From Fulvitalea axinellae (lineage in GTDB: Bacteria > Bacteroidota > Bacteroidia > Cytophagales > Cyclobacteriaceae): a stretch of 37,745 nt of DNA. Location: positions 1-37,745 of the forward strand of contig NZ_AP025327.1 of NCBI RefSeq assembly GCF_036492835.1, in the 5' to 3' direction. Positions 23,025 through 30,461 of this stretch are shown here, piece by piece; within the stretch, counting starts at the first letter, position 1; each line of letters begins with the position of its first letter. The notes beneath the pieces were generated by a model, which saw nothing but the letters and a program-made list of their open reading frames with translations, searched no databases and was not told where the DNA came from. The position numbers and the translations under genes are program-made.

Positions 23025-26000
23025 ATGTCACAGAGAGACGACCACTACAAAATAATTCTGGACGGATCACAGCCGTCCAGCACGCTGAAGCAGATGCGCG
23101 CGGCGGCTTCGGCGCTGAACAAAGAGCTGAAAGAGCTTCCGAAAAACTCGGCGGAATTCGCCAAGAAAAAGAAGAAGCTCCAAGAGCTTAACAAGGAAAT
23201 CCGGCAACAGACCAAAGAAATGCGGGGACTGAACAAGGAAACCGTAAAGGGCAACACAGCATTTAAGAAGATGGCCGGAGCGGTAAAACTTTTCGGAATA
23301 GCGATAGCGGGCATGTTGCTAATCAAGGCCGGGGAGTATTTCAACGAGGCCGCGCGGAATGCCAGGGTTTTCGAAAAAGCGCTTTCGGGGCTTTCCTCCA
23401 TAACCGGGGCGAGGGGCAGGGATCTGGAGTTTTACGCCGAACAGGCCGAGCTGATCGGGGCCACGACCACGCTTTCGGCCAAACAGGCGGTGGACGCATT
23501 CAAACTTATGGGTTCCGCCAAGCCGGAACTTCTTAAGAACAAGGAGGCGCTGGCGGAAGTGACTATGGAAGCAATCGTATTGGCCGAAGCCGCCGAAATG
23601 GAACTCGGTCCGGCTACCGAAGCGCTGGCCGGTACGCTTAACCAATACGGCGAATCCGCCAAAGAGGCGAGCCGGTACACTAACGCTTTGGCGGCGGGAT
23701 CCAAAGAAGGCGCCGCCAATATTATAGAGGAGACGGAAGCCATTGACGAATTTGGCGTGGCCGCCGATTCTTACAACGTGAAAATCGAGGAGTCGATCGG
23801 CCTTGTGCAGACTTTGGCGGAGAAAAAACTCAAAGGGGCTAAGGCGGGCACCGCCTTGCGGAATGTACTTTCGAAAATGGCCAGTGTCGAGGCGCTTCCG
23901 CCGAAGGCTTTGGAACAGCTGGAAAAATACGGGGTCAATCTGGACATCGTGAAAGACAAAACGCTTCCGTTTAACGTACGTCTTCGGGAAATGGCCAAAA
24001 TACAGAATGACGCCACCGCCTTGACAAAGGTTTTCGGACAAGAGAACAAGATCGCCGGTGAAATTATCCTTGGTAATGTCGATAAGGTCGAGCGATACAC
24101 CAAAGCCGTGACGGGCACCACCACGGCGTACGAGCAACAGGCCATAAACACCGATAACTACGACGCCGACCTGAAGGCCCGCGATTCGATGTACGAAAGC
24201 CTGTCGATCACGATCGGCAAGAAACTGCTTCCGAGCATGCGGAGCTACACCAAATGGCAAACCAAGGCGCTGAAGTTTGTAAAAGATATGGTGGACGGCC
24301 ATAAGGTGGCGGAGGAAAGCTACGAAAAGCAAAAAAAGAAGGTGGAAGGACTGGAGGGATCGCTTACCCCACTTATAAGCCGGTACAAGGAACTGAAAAA
24401 CAAATCCAAGCTTAGCGCCGAGGAACAGGAAGAGCTTAGGAAGGTGATCGAAAAGATCGGGGGAATCGTGCCGACCGCCATTACCAAGTTTGACGATTAC
24501 GGAAAGGCGATCGGTATTTCCACCGAAAAGGCCGAGGAGTTCGTGGTGGCGGAAAGGCGCATGATGGAACTGAAGCATAAGCAGGCCATCGACGAGAAAA
24601 TAAAGAATATGGAGAAGTACGAGCGGGCTATCCAGAAAGCTTCCGGCGCCCTTGAGGTCCGTGACGAGGACGGGGATTTCGCAAGGAAAGTACAACGCTC
24701 GGCTTCAAAAAATTCTCTCAGGATCAAGCTTGAGTTTGAGAAGCTGGAGCCGGAGGAGGTGGCTAAGCTTCAGGCCGATCTGGCTACCGCCCAAGGACAG
24801 CTTAACGATAACCTTAACCTTCGTTTGGAGCTGGCGGGGATGAAGCCTATCGTTGAGTCCGATTTTCCGGCGGTGATCAAAGCCGCGGCCGATATGAACA
24901 AACGTGTTTCGGAGCTTAGTCTTGACGAAATCGCTAAGCTTCAGGCGGGTTTCGCGAGCGTCACGAAGCAGACCGAAGAGGAGGGCACGGCCACCGTAAA
25001 GGCCGTAACGGAAATGACCATCGAGGAGCTTCATAAGCTGGACAACGAGGAAGCCAAAGCCGAGCTGAAACGCCGTGACCGGGCCGAGGAATCCCGCCTT
25101 GCGAGGGTAGAGGAAGAGAAAAAGGCGCAGGAGGAAATAGCGAAGCTTAAGGAGGATTTCCAAAAGCGGGATCTGGAAGCGAAGCGGGGATTCGAAGATC
25201 TTAAAATCGAGGCGATGGAAGAGGGGCTTGAGAAAGAGCTTGCGAAGATGAACACGGACTTTGACCGAAAGCTGGAGAAGCTGGCCGAAGAGGAGGACCG
25301 GATAAAGGAAATGAAGGGAATGAAGAAGCAGGAACGGGACGAGTTCCTTGACCAATTGCAAGAAGAACGGGATTTGCTGGAGGCGGAACGCAAGGCGGAA
25401 AAGGAAGAGCTGGAGGCCGAGGCCAAGGAGCTGGAGCGCGAAAAGAAAATGGAGGAAATGGACGAGGACTACGAGTTGGAGAGCGAAAAGCTGGAGGGGC
25501 ATTTTATCCGGACATTGGCCACGGAAGAGGAACGGGAGCGGGCGCTTTTGGCTCTTCGGAAAAAATATCTGGAGGAAAAACTCAAGGCGCTGGAAAGCGC
25601 CAACCTCGGCGAAACGGTAATGGCCCAAAAGCTCCGCAACGAGCTGGAGAAGATCGACGCCAAAGAACTGGCGTCAAAGAAAAAATATTCGAAGTTTCAG
25701 GAGAAGCTGAAAAGCGAGGAAATGACCTTCACCCGTGACGCGCTTAACCAGACCGTCGGGATGCTGGAAGAGGGGACGGCCGCGCGGAAAGTGGCGGGCA
25801 CGGCCATAAAGGCGATCCAAGCCGCGGAGATAACGGCGGCGGGAGTGCAAGAGGTGGCGTCGATCTGGAAAGGCGCGGCCTCGCTCGGCCCTATTCCCGG
25901 TCCGATCGTGGGCGCGGCGCAGTCGGCGCTGGCTATCGGGCGTACGCTGGTGGCGCTGAACAAGGTCCGGTCTATCCAGTACGCCGGCGGTGGCATGACC

Positions 26001-26453
26001 CGGCTGGCCGGCAATATGCTGGAGCTTACGCCGGACAGCGAGGGGCGATACCGTTACGAGGGCAACCCGCTCCGTGACGTGGGGACTTTCGCCGGGGGAG
26101 GCCCGATCGGGACGCCGAGTATTGGGGTGATAGGGGAGAAAGGGCCGGAATGGGTGGCGCCCGCTTGGCAACTTCGGGATCCGCTTTACGCTCCGCATAT
26201 CGCTTTCTTGGAACACGGGCGGAAGGCTAAGGCTTTCGAGGAAGGCGGAACCACGGCCACGGCGGAAATTCCCGAAACGGCGGAGCTTGCGGACAGCCCC
26301 GACCAGACGGCGACAATGGTTGACCTGCTTCGTGAGGTAAGCGACAAGCTGGACAGAATCCCCACCGAACTGAAAGCGTATGTGGTGGCGGAGGATGTCC
26401 GGGACGGGCTGGACGAACTGGACGAGGCGGTAAGGAACAGTTTGGTGGAGTGA
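23025..26453 (+). CDS. Tape measure protein
   Basis: A 1142-residue protein that sets tail length. Residues 15-75 are a coiled coil and about 85-105 a hydrophobic segment (LFGIAIAGMLLIKAG). Residues about 115-380 are the conserved TP901-type core (GATTTLSAKQAVDAFKLMGS, EAEMELGPATEALAGTLNQY, FGVAADSYNVKIEESIGLVQTL). Long charged coiled coils fill 690-920. A second hydrophobic alanine/glycine-rich part (about 925-985) follows, and the end has IGVIGEKGPEWVAPAWQL, the usual C-terminal tape measure signature. It is the last gene of the structural region, with its partner gene 1 nt upstream. Confidence 0.92.
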   Translation: MSQRDDHYKIILDGSQPSSTLKQMRAAASALNKELKELPKNSAEFAKKKKKLQELNKEIRQQTKEMRGLNKETVKGNTAFKKMAGAVKLFGIAIAGMLLIKAGEYFNEAARNARVFEKALSGLSSITGARGRDLEFYAEQAELIGATTTLSAKQAVDAFKLMGSAKPELLKNKEALAEVTMEAIVLAEAAEMELGPATEALAGTLNQYGESAKEASRYTNALAAGSKEGAANIIEETEAIDEFGVAADSYNVKIEESIGLVQTLAEKKLKGAKAGTALRNVLSKMASVEALPPKALEQLEKYGVNLDIVKDKTLPFNVRLREMAKIQNDATALTKVFGQENKIAGEIILGNVDKVERYTKAVTGTTTAYEQQAINTDNYDADLKARDSMYESLSITIGKKLLPSMRSYTKWQTKALKFVKDMVDGHKVAEESYEKQKKKVEGLEGSLTPLISRYKELKNKSKLSAEEQEELRKVIEKIGGIVPTAITKFDDYGKAIGISTEKAEEFVVAERRMMELKHKQAIDEKIKNMEKYERAIQKASGALEVRDEDGDFARKVQRSASKNSLRIKLEFEKLEPEEVAKLQADLATAQGQLNDNLNLRLELAGMKPIVESDFPAVIKAAADMNKRVSELSLDEIAKLQAGFASVTKQTEEEGTATVKAVTEMTIEELHKLDNEEAKAELKRRDRAEESRLARVEEEKKAQEEIAKLKEDFQKRDLEAKRGFEDLKIEAMEEGLEKELAKMNTDFDRKLEKLAEEEDRIKEMKGMKKQERDEFLDQLQEERDLLEAERKAEKEELEAEAKELEREKKMEEMDEDYELESEKLEGHFIRTLATEEERERALLALRKKYLEEKLKALESANLGETVMAQKLRNELEKIDAKELASKKKYSKFQEKLKSEEMTFTRDALNQTVGMLEEGTAARKVAGTAIKAIQAAEITAAGVQEVASIWKGAASLGPIPGPIVGAAQSALAIGRTLVALNKVRSIQYAGGGMTRLAGNMLELTPDSEGRYRYEGNPLRDVGTFAGGGPIGTPSIGVIGEKGPEWVAPAWQLRDPLYAPHIAFLEHGRKAKAFEEGGTTATAEIPETAELADSPDQTATMVDLLREVSDKLDRIPTELKAYVVAEDVRDGLDELDEAVRNSLVE

Positions 26454-26467
26454 TTTCCATTTCGTTT

Positions 26468-26509
26468 CGCAAAAGAAAAGTTAGCTTATTAGCTAACTTT
26501 TCTTTTGCG
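26468..26509. terminator. Long perfect hairpin after the tape measure gene, containing an operator
   Basis: Two 19-bp arms (26468-26486 and 26491-26509) pair perfectly around TATT, giving a strong stem with A-rich and T-rich sides. It can end transcription from either side. Its centre is the 18-bp GTTAG-N8-CTAAC site, so it is probably also bound by the repressor. Confidence 0.75.
26480..26497. promoter_or_regulatory. Operator site 1 (GTTAG-N8-CTAAC)
   Basis: GTTAG, 8 nt, CTAAC. First of four sites with identical half-sites and spacing around the XRE gene; site 2 starts 36 nt further on. Confidence 0.65.
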
Positions 26510-26513
26510 TTAC

Positions 26514-26544
26514 TTGTTAGTTAATAAACTAACTGCTATATTTG
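26514..26544 (+). promoter_or_regulatory. Host-type promoter TTG-N20-TATATTTG
   Basis: TTG (26514-26516), a spacer of 20, and TATATTTG (26537-26544), an exact match to the Bacteroidota vegetative -7 consensus TANNTTTG at normal distance. Operator site 2 fills the spacer. It drives the gene at 26576 and the XRE gene. Confidence 0.8.
26516..26533. promoter_or_regulatory. Operator site 2 (GTTAG-N8-CTAAC) inside the promoter spacer
   Basis: GTTAG-TTAATAAA-CTAAC lies between the -33 and -7 boxes, so binding would block RNA polymerase. Confidence 0.72.
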
Positions 26545-26575
26545 AGACATAATCAATCACCTAACCGACTTCGAT

Positions 26576-27001
26576 ATGAAAACGCACTTTGTAGTAAGGG
26601 ATACCGACTATCCTGAAGAAGACCTGAAGAGAGATTTCTCAAGCCCTATGGGCGGATTTTTCCGGATGGATTTTTTTGATGTTTTCGAGTCGATGGAAGC
26701 TTTCGAGGCTAGAAAAGAAGAACTTCTCGACGAAGGTTGGGACGCTCAAGTTTTAAACGATATGGACGTTCGCTTTCACCCAGCTTATGACGGGTATGTC
26801 GAAGTACATTACGAAGGGCTGGGCGCTTGGCTTCTTGAATCGGAGAATTTAGCTGACGCTAAAGAAGAAGCTGAAAATTACAGCAAACACCACTTAGGTC
26901 TTACCGATGATGCGGGAGACGGCCATTTCTACGCAAAAGACGTTGTTTCTTATCACGAAGTGAGATCGGGAAGGTATGTATTCGAAATTAAGACCACATA
27001 A
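26576..27001 (+). CDS. Acidic hypothetical protein in the repressor operon
   Basis: A 141-residue, strongly acidic protein (many D and E, for example NLADAKEEAENYSKHHLGLT and LLDEGWDAQVLNDMD). No motif or membrane segment is seen. It is transcribed from an operator-controlled promoter together with the XRE gene 5 nt downstream. Options are an antirepressor or partner of the XRE protein, a toxin-like half of a toxin-antitoxin pair, or a DNA-mimic anti-restriction protein. The sequence itself does not decide between them. Confidence 0.72.
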   Translation: MKTHFVVRDTDYPEEDLKRDFSSPMGGFFRMDFFDVFESMEAFEARKEELLDEGWDAQVLNDMDVRFHPAYDGYVEVHYEGLGAWLLESENLADAKEEAENYSKHHLGLTDDAGDGHFYAKDVVSYHEVRSGRYVFEIKTT

Positions 27002-27006
27002 CCATA

Positions 27007-27231
27007 ATGACTATGATAGAAAAAATAAGAAAGGTGATCGGGGACAGGAGAACCGAGAAAGACATGACGTATCAGGAGCTGGCGGATGCCGTTGGTGAAA
27101 AAAAAACGGACGCTTGGAACCTCATAAACGGCAAACGGAACCCTACTTTTTCGACTCTGGAAAAGTATCTTGTCGAACTGGATCTCGATATGCAGATTAC
27201 AGCGAAAAAGCCAAAAGGCAAGAAGGCGTAA
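27007..27231 (+). CDS. XRE/Cro-type HTH repressor
   Basis: A 74-residue DNA-binding protein made almost wholly of one helix-turn-helix domain: TYQELADAVGEKKTDAWNLI (about residues 22-41), then NGKRNPTFSTLEKYLVEL, the XRE family pattern, with a lysine-rich tail. It is flanked on both sides by pairs of GTTAG-N8-CTAAC sites, which makes it the obvious candidate to bind them. It would repress its own promoter and the promoter at 27278, giving a lysogeny-type or copy-number switch. An ATG 6 nt further in (MIEKIRK) is an equally good start. Confidence 0.88.
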   Translation: MTMIEKIRKVIGDRRTEKDMTYQELADAVGEKKTDAWNLINGKRNPTFSTLEKYLVELDLDMQITAKKPKGKKA

Positions 27232-27242
27232 TTTTCATATTT

Positions 27243-27266
27243 GTTAGGTTTTTATCTAACTTTTTT
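27243..27266 (+). terminator. Terminator of the repressor operon, also operator site 3
   Basis: GTTAG-GTTTTTAT-CTAAC (27243-27260) followed by TTTTTT. It is a modest stem, and the third copy of the 18-bp operator. Confidence 0.6.
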
Positions 27267-27277
27267 ACTCTGAATGC

Positions 27278-27308
27278 TTGTTAGTTTAAAGGCTAACCAA
27301 TATATTAG
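27278..27308 (+). promoter_or_regulatory. Host-type promoter TTG-N20-TATATTAG
   Basis: TTG (27278-27280), a spacer of 20, TATATTAG (27301-27308), one base off the -7 consensus. Operator site 4 fills the spacer exactly as in the promoter at 26514. It drives the 27374 gene and probably parAB. Confidence 0.7.
27280..27297. promoter_or_regulatory. Operator site 4 (GTTAG-N8-CTAAC)
   Basis: GTTAG-TTTAAAGG-CTAAC, starting 37 nt after site 3, within the promoter spacer. Confidence 0.7.
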
Positions 27309-27373
27309 AGTCATAATAATTCAACGGCGAGCCAGATGCCACTAACAAGACCCCAAGGCAGGGGCATAACAAA

Positions 27374-27598
27374 ATGCAATTTAATTTAACAGGTCTCGAT
27401 CTCAACTCAAGCAACGCTGAAATCATGCACGCTCTCGTTCCGATTCTGGAAAAAAATCCAAATGTAGTTTGCGCGGAAAGTGACGGAGACGAACTGTCCG
27501 TCGCTTATGAAAATGACGATGAGACTTATTATTTTTCGGTTGAGTCGAAACAAGAAAACACACTAAGCGGTGGAATTACCGTGACCATTTCTTGCTAA
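27374..27598 (+). CDS. Small acidic hypothetical protein upstream of parA
   Basis: A 74-residue acidic protein (MQFNLTGLDLNSSNAEIMHA, then VVCAESDGDELSVAYENDDE). It has a helix near the start and beta strands after, with no known motif. It follows an operator-controlled promoter with a 65-nt leader that contains CCCC-AAGGCA-GGGG. Its place before parA makes a role in maintenance or switching plausible but unproven. Confidence 0.68.
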   Translation: MQFNLTGLDLNSSNAEIMHALVPILEKNPNVVCAESDGDELSVAYENDDETYYFSVESKQENTLSGGITVTISC

Positions 27599-27606
27599 AA
27601 AAGTAA

Positions 27607-27668
27607 ACCGCTCCCTTGGCACGGGGAGCGGTCCTTGAATAACTTTTCACGGCGCCGTACGGGGCGCC
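27607..27668 (+). promoter_or_regulatory. Two GC-rich hairpins in the parA leader
   Basis: ACCGCTCCC / GGGAGCGGT (27607-27615 and 27624-27632), then GGCGCC / GGCGCC (27651-27656 and 27663-27668). There is no T run after either. They may act as an attenuator or a protein-binding leader that limits parA expression. Confidence 0.4.
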
Positions 27669-27683
27669 AAAACTTTTACAAAG

Positions 27684-28448
27684 ATGACAAAGATTATTTC
27701 GATTATCAACCACAAAGGCGGAGTAGGCAAAACAACGATCACCGCAAACCTCGGATCGGCTTTGGCGCGTAAAGGGTATTCCGTGCTGCTTGTCGATTTT
27801 GATCCGCAAGCGAATCTTTCCTCTCATTTCGGGATTGAAGAGGAAGAGTCCACTATCGCAGACGCTACGATAACGGGAGAAACCATCTGGGCCGTCGAGG
27901 CTGAAAAAGGTTTAAGACTGTTGCCCGGCTCGCTTCGTCTTTCGGACGCCGAGAGTCATTTTGCGGGGAAAATATCGCAGTATACCCGGTTGAAAAAAGT
28001 GCTGAAATCGCACGCCAAAGATTACGATTTCGTTTTGGTTGACTGCCCGCCTTCGCTCGGGTTCTTTACGCTTAACGCCCTTACCGCCTCAACCCACATC
28101 ATCACGCCTTGCGAGGCCTCCAAAATGGCTTCGGACGGGTTGGGATCGATAATCCAATTGGTCGATGACGTAAAGGAAGACATGAACGAAAGGCTTGAAA
28201 ATCTCGGCGTGGTGATTTCGAACCGGGAAAACCGGGTAGTGGAAAAAGATTTCGAAGCTATGATAAGGGACGAATACGACACTTTCGAATCGGTGATCAC
28301 CCGACGGAAGCATGTTAAAGAGGCCAGCGCCCGGCAAGTCTCCGTATTCGAATATGCGCCCGAGTGCGTAAGCGTTAACGAATTCAGCGATTTGGCTTCC
28401 GAGCTTGCGGGAAAACTGGAAATGAAAAAAACGGAAAGCCATGTCTAA
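27684..28448 (+). CDS. parA: ParA-type partition ATPase
   Basis: A 254-residue Walker-type ATPase that moves the plasmid form to daughter cells. The deviant Walker A is KGGVGKTT at residues 11-18, with the signature lysine K11; A' is LVDFDPQANLSSHFG (37-50) and Walker B LVDCPPS (118-124). There is no N-terminal HTH, so it is the short ParA/Soj type. It overlaps the partner gene by 8 nt, an operon typical of partition loci. Two GC hairpins precede the start. Confidence 0.93.
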   Translation: MTKIISIINHKGGVGKTTITANLGSALARKGYSVLLVDFDPQANLSSHFGIEEEESTIADATITGETIWAVEAEKGLRLLPGSLRLSDAESHFAGKISQYTRLKKVLKSHAKDYDFVLVDCPPSLGFFTLNALTASTHIITPCEASKMASDGLGSIIQLVDDVKEDMNERLENLGVVISNRENRVVEKDFEAMIRDEYDTFESVITRRKHVKEASARQVSVFEYAPECVSVNEFSDLASELAGKLEMKKTESHV

Positions 28449-29475
28449 GAAAACCAGCTTTGCCAAACCCCGGAGCGAGAAATCGAAATCCGGGGTAAAG
28501 ACCGCCACGCGGAGTATCGTTAACAGGGCAAACTTACGCTTGGAAACGATCAAGGAGCTTCCCGAACTCCGGGACTTTATCCGGAAGCATTCGGAAGAGG
28601 AATTTGATCAGCTTTTAGCCAATATCTACAGTGAAGGAGTGCGGGATCCGATCGTATACTTTGAGCTGGACGGCGAGCCTGTGCTGCTCGACGGGCACCA
28701 CCGAAAACGGGCCGTGCTCCAGATCCGGAAAGAGCTGGGCGATAATCCGGACTACAAGCTGGAGAAAATAGAGCTGGAGGGATTGGAAGAGGCCAAGGAC
28801 TGGATGATCAATAACCAGTTGGGACGCCGAAACCTGACAAAATCGGAGATCAGCTTTTTGCGGGGACTTCAGTATAACCGGGAAAAATCAAAGCGGGAGG
28901 ACAACCTTAAGCAGGGGGATTCCCCGAAGTATCAAAATGATACTTCGGGAGAATCGGGCGACACAGCCAAAAGACTGGCTAAACAACACGGGGTAGGAGT
29001 TGCCACGATAAAAAGGGATTCTCAATTTGCTGAAGGGCTGGAAAAGATCGGGGAAAAGAATCCGGAACTAAAAACCGAAATTCTTTCGGGAAAATCCAAT
29101 GTGAAAAAAGGTGAGGTTCAGGCTTTCGCCAAAGCCAAGGAAATCCCGACCGAGATCACTCCCGAAACCGTAAAGGCGGTAGCCAAGCCCAAACCAATGG
29201 AGGCTCAGGACCACCAAGCCGACAAGGAGGTGATCGACAATAACGGAAAGACTTCGGAGCCTGTAATCCCCGGACAAACCAATATTGACGGTGAGGTGGA
29301 AATAAGCGAAGAGTTCGACCGAATCAAGGCAGTAGCCAGAAAGATGAGGAAGAAGCTGGAGAGGATCGAAAACTACCCCGTTGTTGTTCTTGATGACCTT
29401 TACGACCTAAATAACGATCTCAAGGAGATGAAAGAAATCATCCTCCCTACTCCTACTCAAAATACACAGCCATAG
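28441..29475 (+). CDS. parB: ParB-type centromere-binding protein
   Basis: A 344-residue partner of ParA. Residues about 34-130 form the ParB/sulfiredoxin-type N-domain: LRLETIKELPEL, GVRDPIVYF, and the nucleotide-binding box LLDGHHRKRA at 82-91. A helix-turn-helix follows at about 174-192 (TAKRLAKQHGVGVATIKRD). The rest is a linker and a helical C-terminus (IKAVARKMRKKLERIENYP) for dimerisation. The 27-bp palindrome that may be parS lies in codons 161-170. A terminator follows. Confidence 0.88.
   Translation: MSKKTSFAKPRSEKSKSGVKTATRSIVNRANLRLETIKELPELRDFIRKHSEEEFDQLLANIYSEGVRDPIVYFELDGEPVLLDGHHRKRAVLQIRKELGDNPDYKLEKIELEGLEEAKDWMINNQLGRRNLTKSEISFLRGLQYNREKSKREDNLKQGDSPKYQNDTSGESGDTAKRLAKQHGVGVATIKRDSQFAEGLEKIGEKNPELKTEILSGKSNVKKGEVQAFAKAKEIPTEITPETVKAVAKPKPMEAQDHQADKEVIDNNGKTSEPVIPGQTNIDGEVEISEEFDRIKAVARKMRKKLERIENYPVVVLDDLYDLNNDLKEMKEIILPTPTQNTQP
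28923..28949. repeat. 27-bp palindromic repeat, copy 1 (candidate parS)
   Basis: Arms CCCGAAGTATC and GATACTTCGGG around AAAAT. It is identical over 27 bp to the copy at 36998-37024. It is inside parB. Confidence 0.75.
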
Positions 29476-29501
29476 CATATCGTGAACGAAAAATAAGATA
29501 T

Positions 29502-29531
29502 AAAAAAGCCCCTCGACCAAGGGGCTTTTTT
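29502..29531. terminator. Terminator after parB
   Basis: A perfect 12-bp stem AAAAAAGCCCCT / AGGGGCTTTTTT with a 6-nt loop. It can work in both directions. Confidence 0.9.
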
Positions 29532-29547
29532 AATGCCCGGATTTTCC

Positions 29548-29582
29548 GTCCTTTCTCATTACACGGTTCCGTGTAATATTCC
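29548..29582 (+). promoter_or_regulatory. Candidate promoter module GTCC-N23-AATATTCC with internal operator
   Basis: CCGTCC (GTCC 29548-29551), 23 nt, AATATTCC (29575-29582); the ATG follows after 3 nt. A perfect 9-bp inverted repeat ATTACACGG / CCGTGTAAT (29558-29577) lies within the spacer. Confidence 0.5.
29558..29577. repeat. Inverted repeat (operator-like) before the adenine methyltransferase
   Basis: ATTACACGG-TT-CCGTGTAAT, ending 8 nt before the start codon. It is likely a repressor or autoregulatory site. Confidence 0.6.
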
Positions 29583-29585
29583 GAC

Positions 29586-30380
29586 ATGAAAACACCGATA
29601 ACCTATTACGGGGGAAAACAGAAGCTCGCAAAACGTATCGTGGCGATGATCCCCGAACACAACCTCTACGCCGAGCCGTTTTTCGGCGGTGGCGCCGTGT
29701 TCTTCGCTAAGCCAAAAGAAATGTCCGCCGTCGAAGTAATCAACGACACCGATACAGATGCGGTGAACTTTTTCAGGCATGTCCAAAATGATTTCGTGGC
29801 GCTTGAGCAAACGATCCGCATTTCGCTCCATTCCAGAAAGATGCATTCGGACGCTTTTGTCATGCGAGAATATCCTCACCTATTCACTCCCCTTCAGCGA
29901 GCTTGGGCCTTTTGGGTTCTGACTCAGCAAGGATTCGCTGGGAAAATTAGCGGATCTTGGGGGTACGATGTTAAAAAACGGACAACTTCTACGAAGGTAA
30001 AAAACCGAAGAGAAAGCTTTACCGAGGATTTAGCGATCCGACTTGTCGACGTACAGGTCGAATGCACGGATGCCCTCCGGATCCTGATGTCGAGGGACAG
30101 GCCGGACAGCTTTTTCTATCTGGATCCGCCGTACTTCAATTCGGATTGCGGACACTACAACGAATACAAGAAATCAGATTTCGAAGAGTTGCTGAAGGAG
30201 CTGGAGAGATTGCAAGGCAAGTTCTTGCTAAGCTCCTACCCCAGCGATGTCCTTGCCGATTATACGAAGCGAAACGGCTGGCACCAGATCAAAATCGAAA
30301 TGGCCGTCTCGGTAAACCAGAAGAGCGGGAAGCCGAAAAAGAAAATCGAGGTGTTTACCGCCAATTACCCGATTAAGTGA
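29586..30380 (+). CDS. DNA N6-adenine methyltransferase (D12/Dam class)
   Basis: A 264-residue enzyme methylating adenine in DNA. The N-terminal YYGGKQKLA (7-15) and AEPFFGGGAVFF (29-40) are the SAM-binding parts. The catalytic motif is DPPY at 180-183. NDTDTDAVNFF (53-63) fits the acidic residue that holds SAM. This is the MethyltransfD12 (Dam/DpnII) arrangement at normal length. No restriction enzyme is near, so it is an orphan. The target is unknown. Between terminators on both sides, it is a one-gene unit convergent with rep. Confidence 0.93.
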   Translation: MKTPITYYGGKQKLAKRIVAMIPEHNLYAEPFFGGGAVFFAKPKEMSAVEVINDTDTDAVNFFRHVQNDFVALEQTIRISLHSRKMHSDAFVMREYPHLFTPLQRAWAFWVLTQQGFAGKISGSWGYDVKKRTTSTKVKNRRESFTEDLAIRLVDVQVECTDALRILMSRDRPDSFFYLDPPYFNSDCGHYNEYKKSDFEELLKELERLQGKFLLSSYPSDVLADYTKRNGWHQIKIEMAVSVNQKSGKPKKKIEVFTANYPIK

Positions 30381-30386
30381 AACAAA

Positions 30387-30413
30387 AAAGCCCGGCGCTT
30401 CAAGCCGGGCTTT
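30387..30413. terminator. Bidirectional terminator between the methyltransferase and rep
   Basis: A ten-bp stem AAAGCCCGGC / GCCGGGCTTT with a 7-nt loop, T- and A-rich at the ends. It serves both convergent genes. Confidence 0.85.
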
Positions 30414-30461
30414 CTCAATCAAATCTGAATAGCCCCGTTTGGGCTGTTCGGGTATCGTGTT

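Noticed and set aside
23319-24695. Long open frame on the minus strand opposite the tape measure gene (458 codons; another at 24705-25628)
   Set aside because: Mirror of the coiled-coil coding sequence, rich in leucine, phenylalanine and histidine, without motif or start signal. The plus strand is clearly coding.
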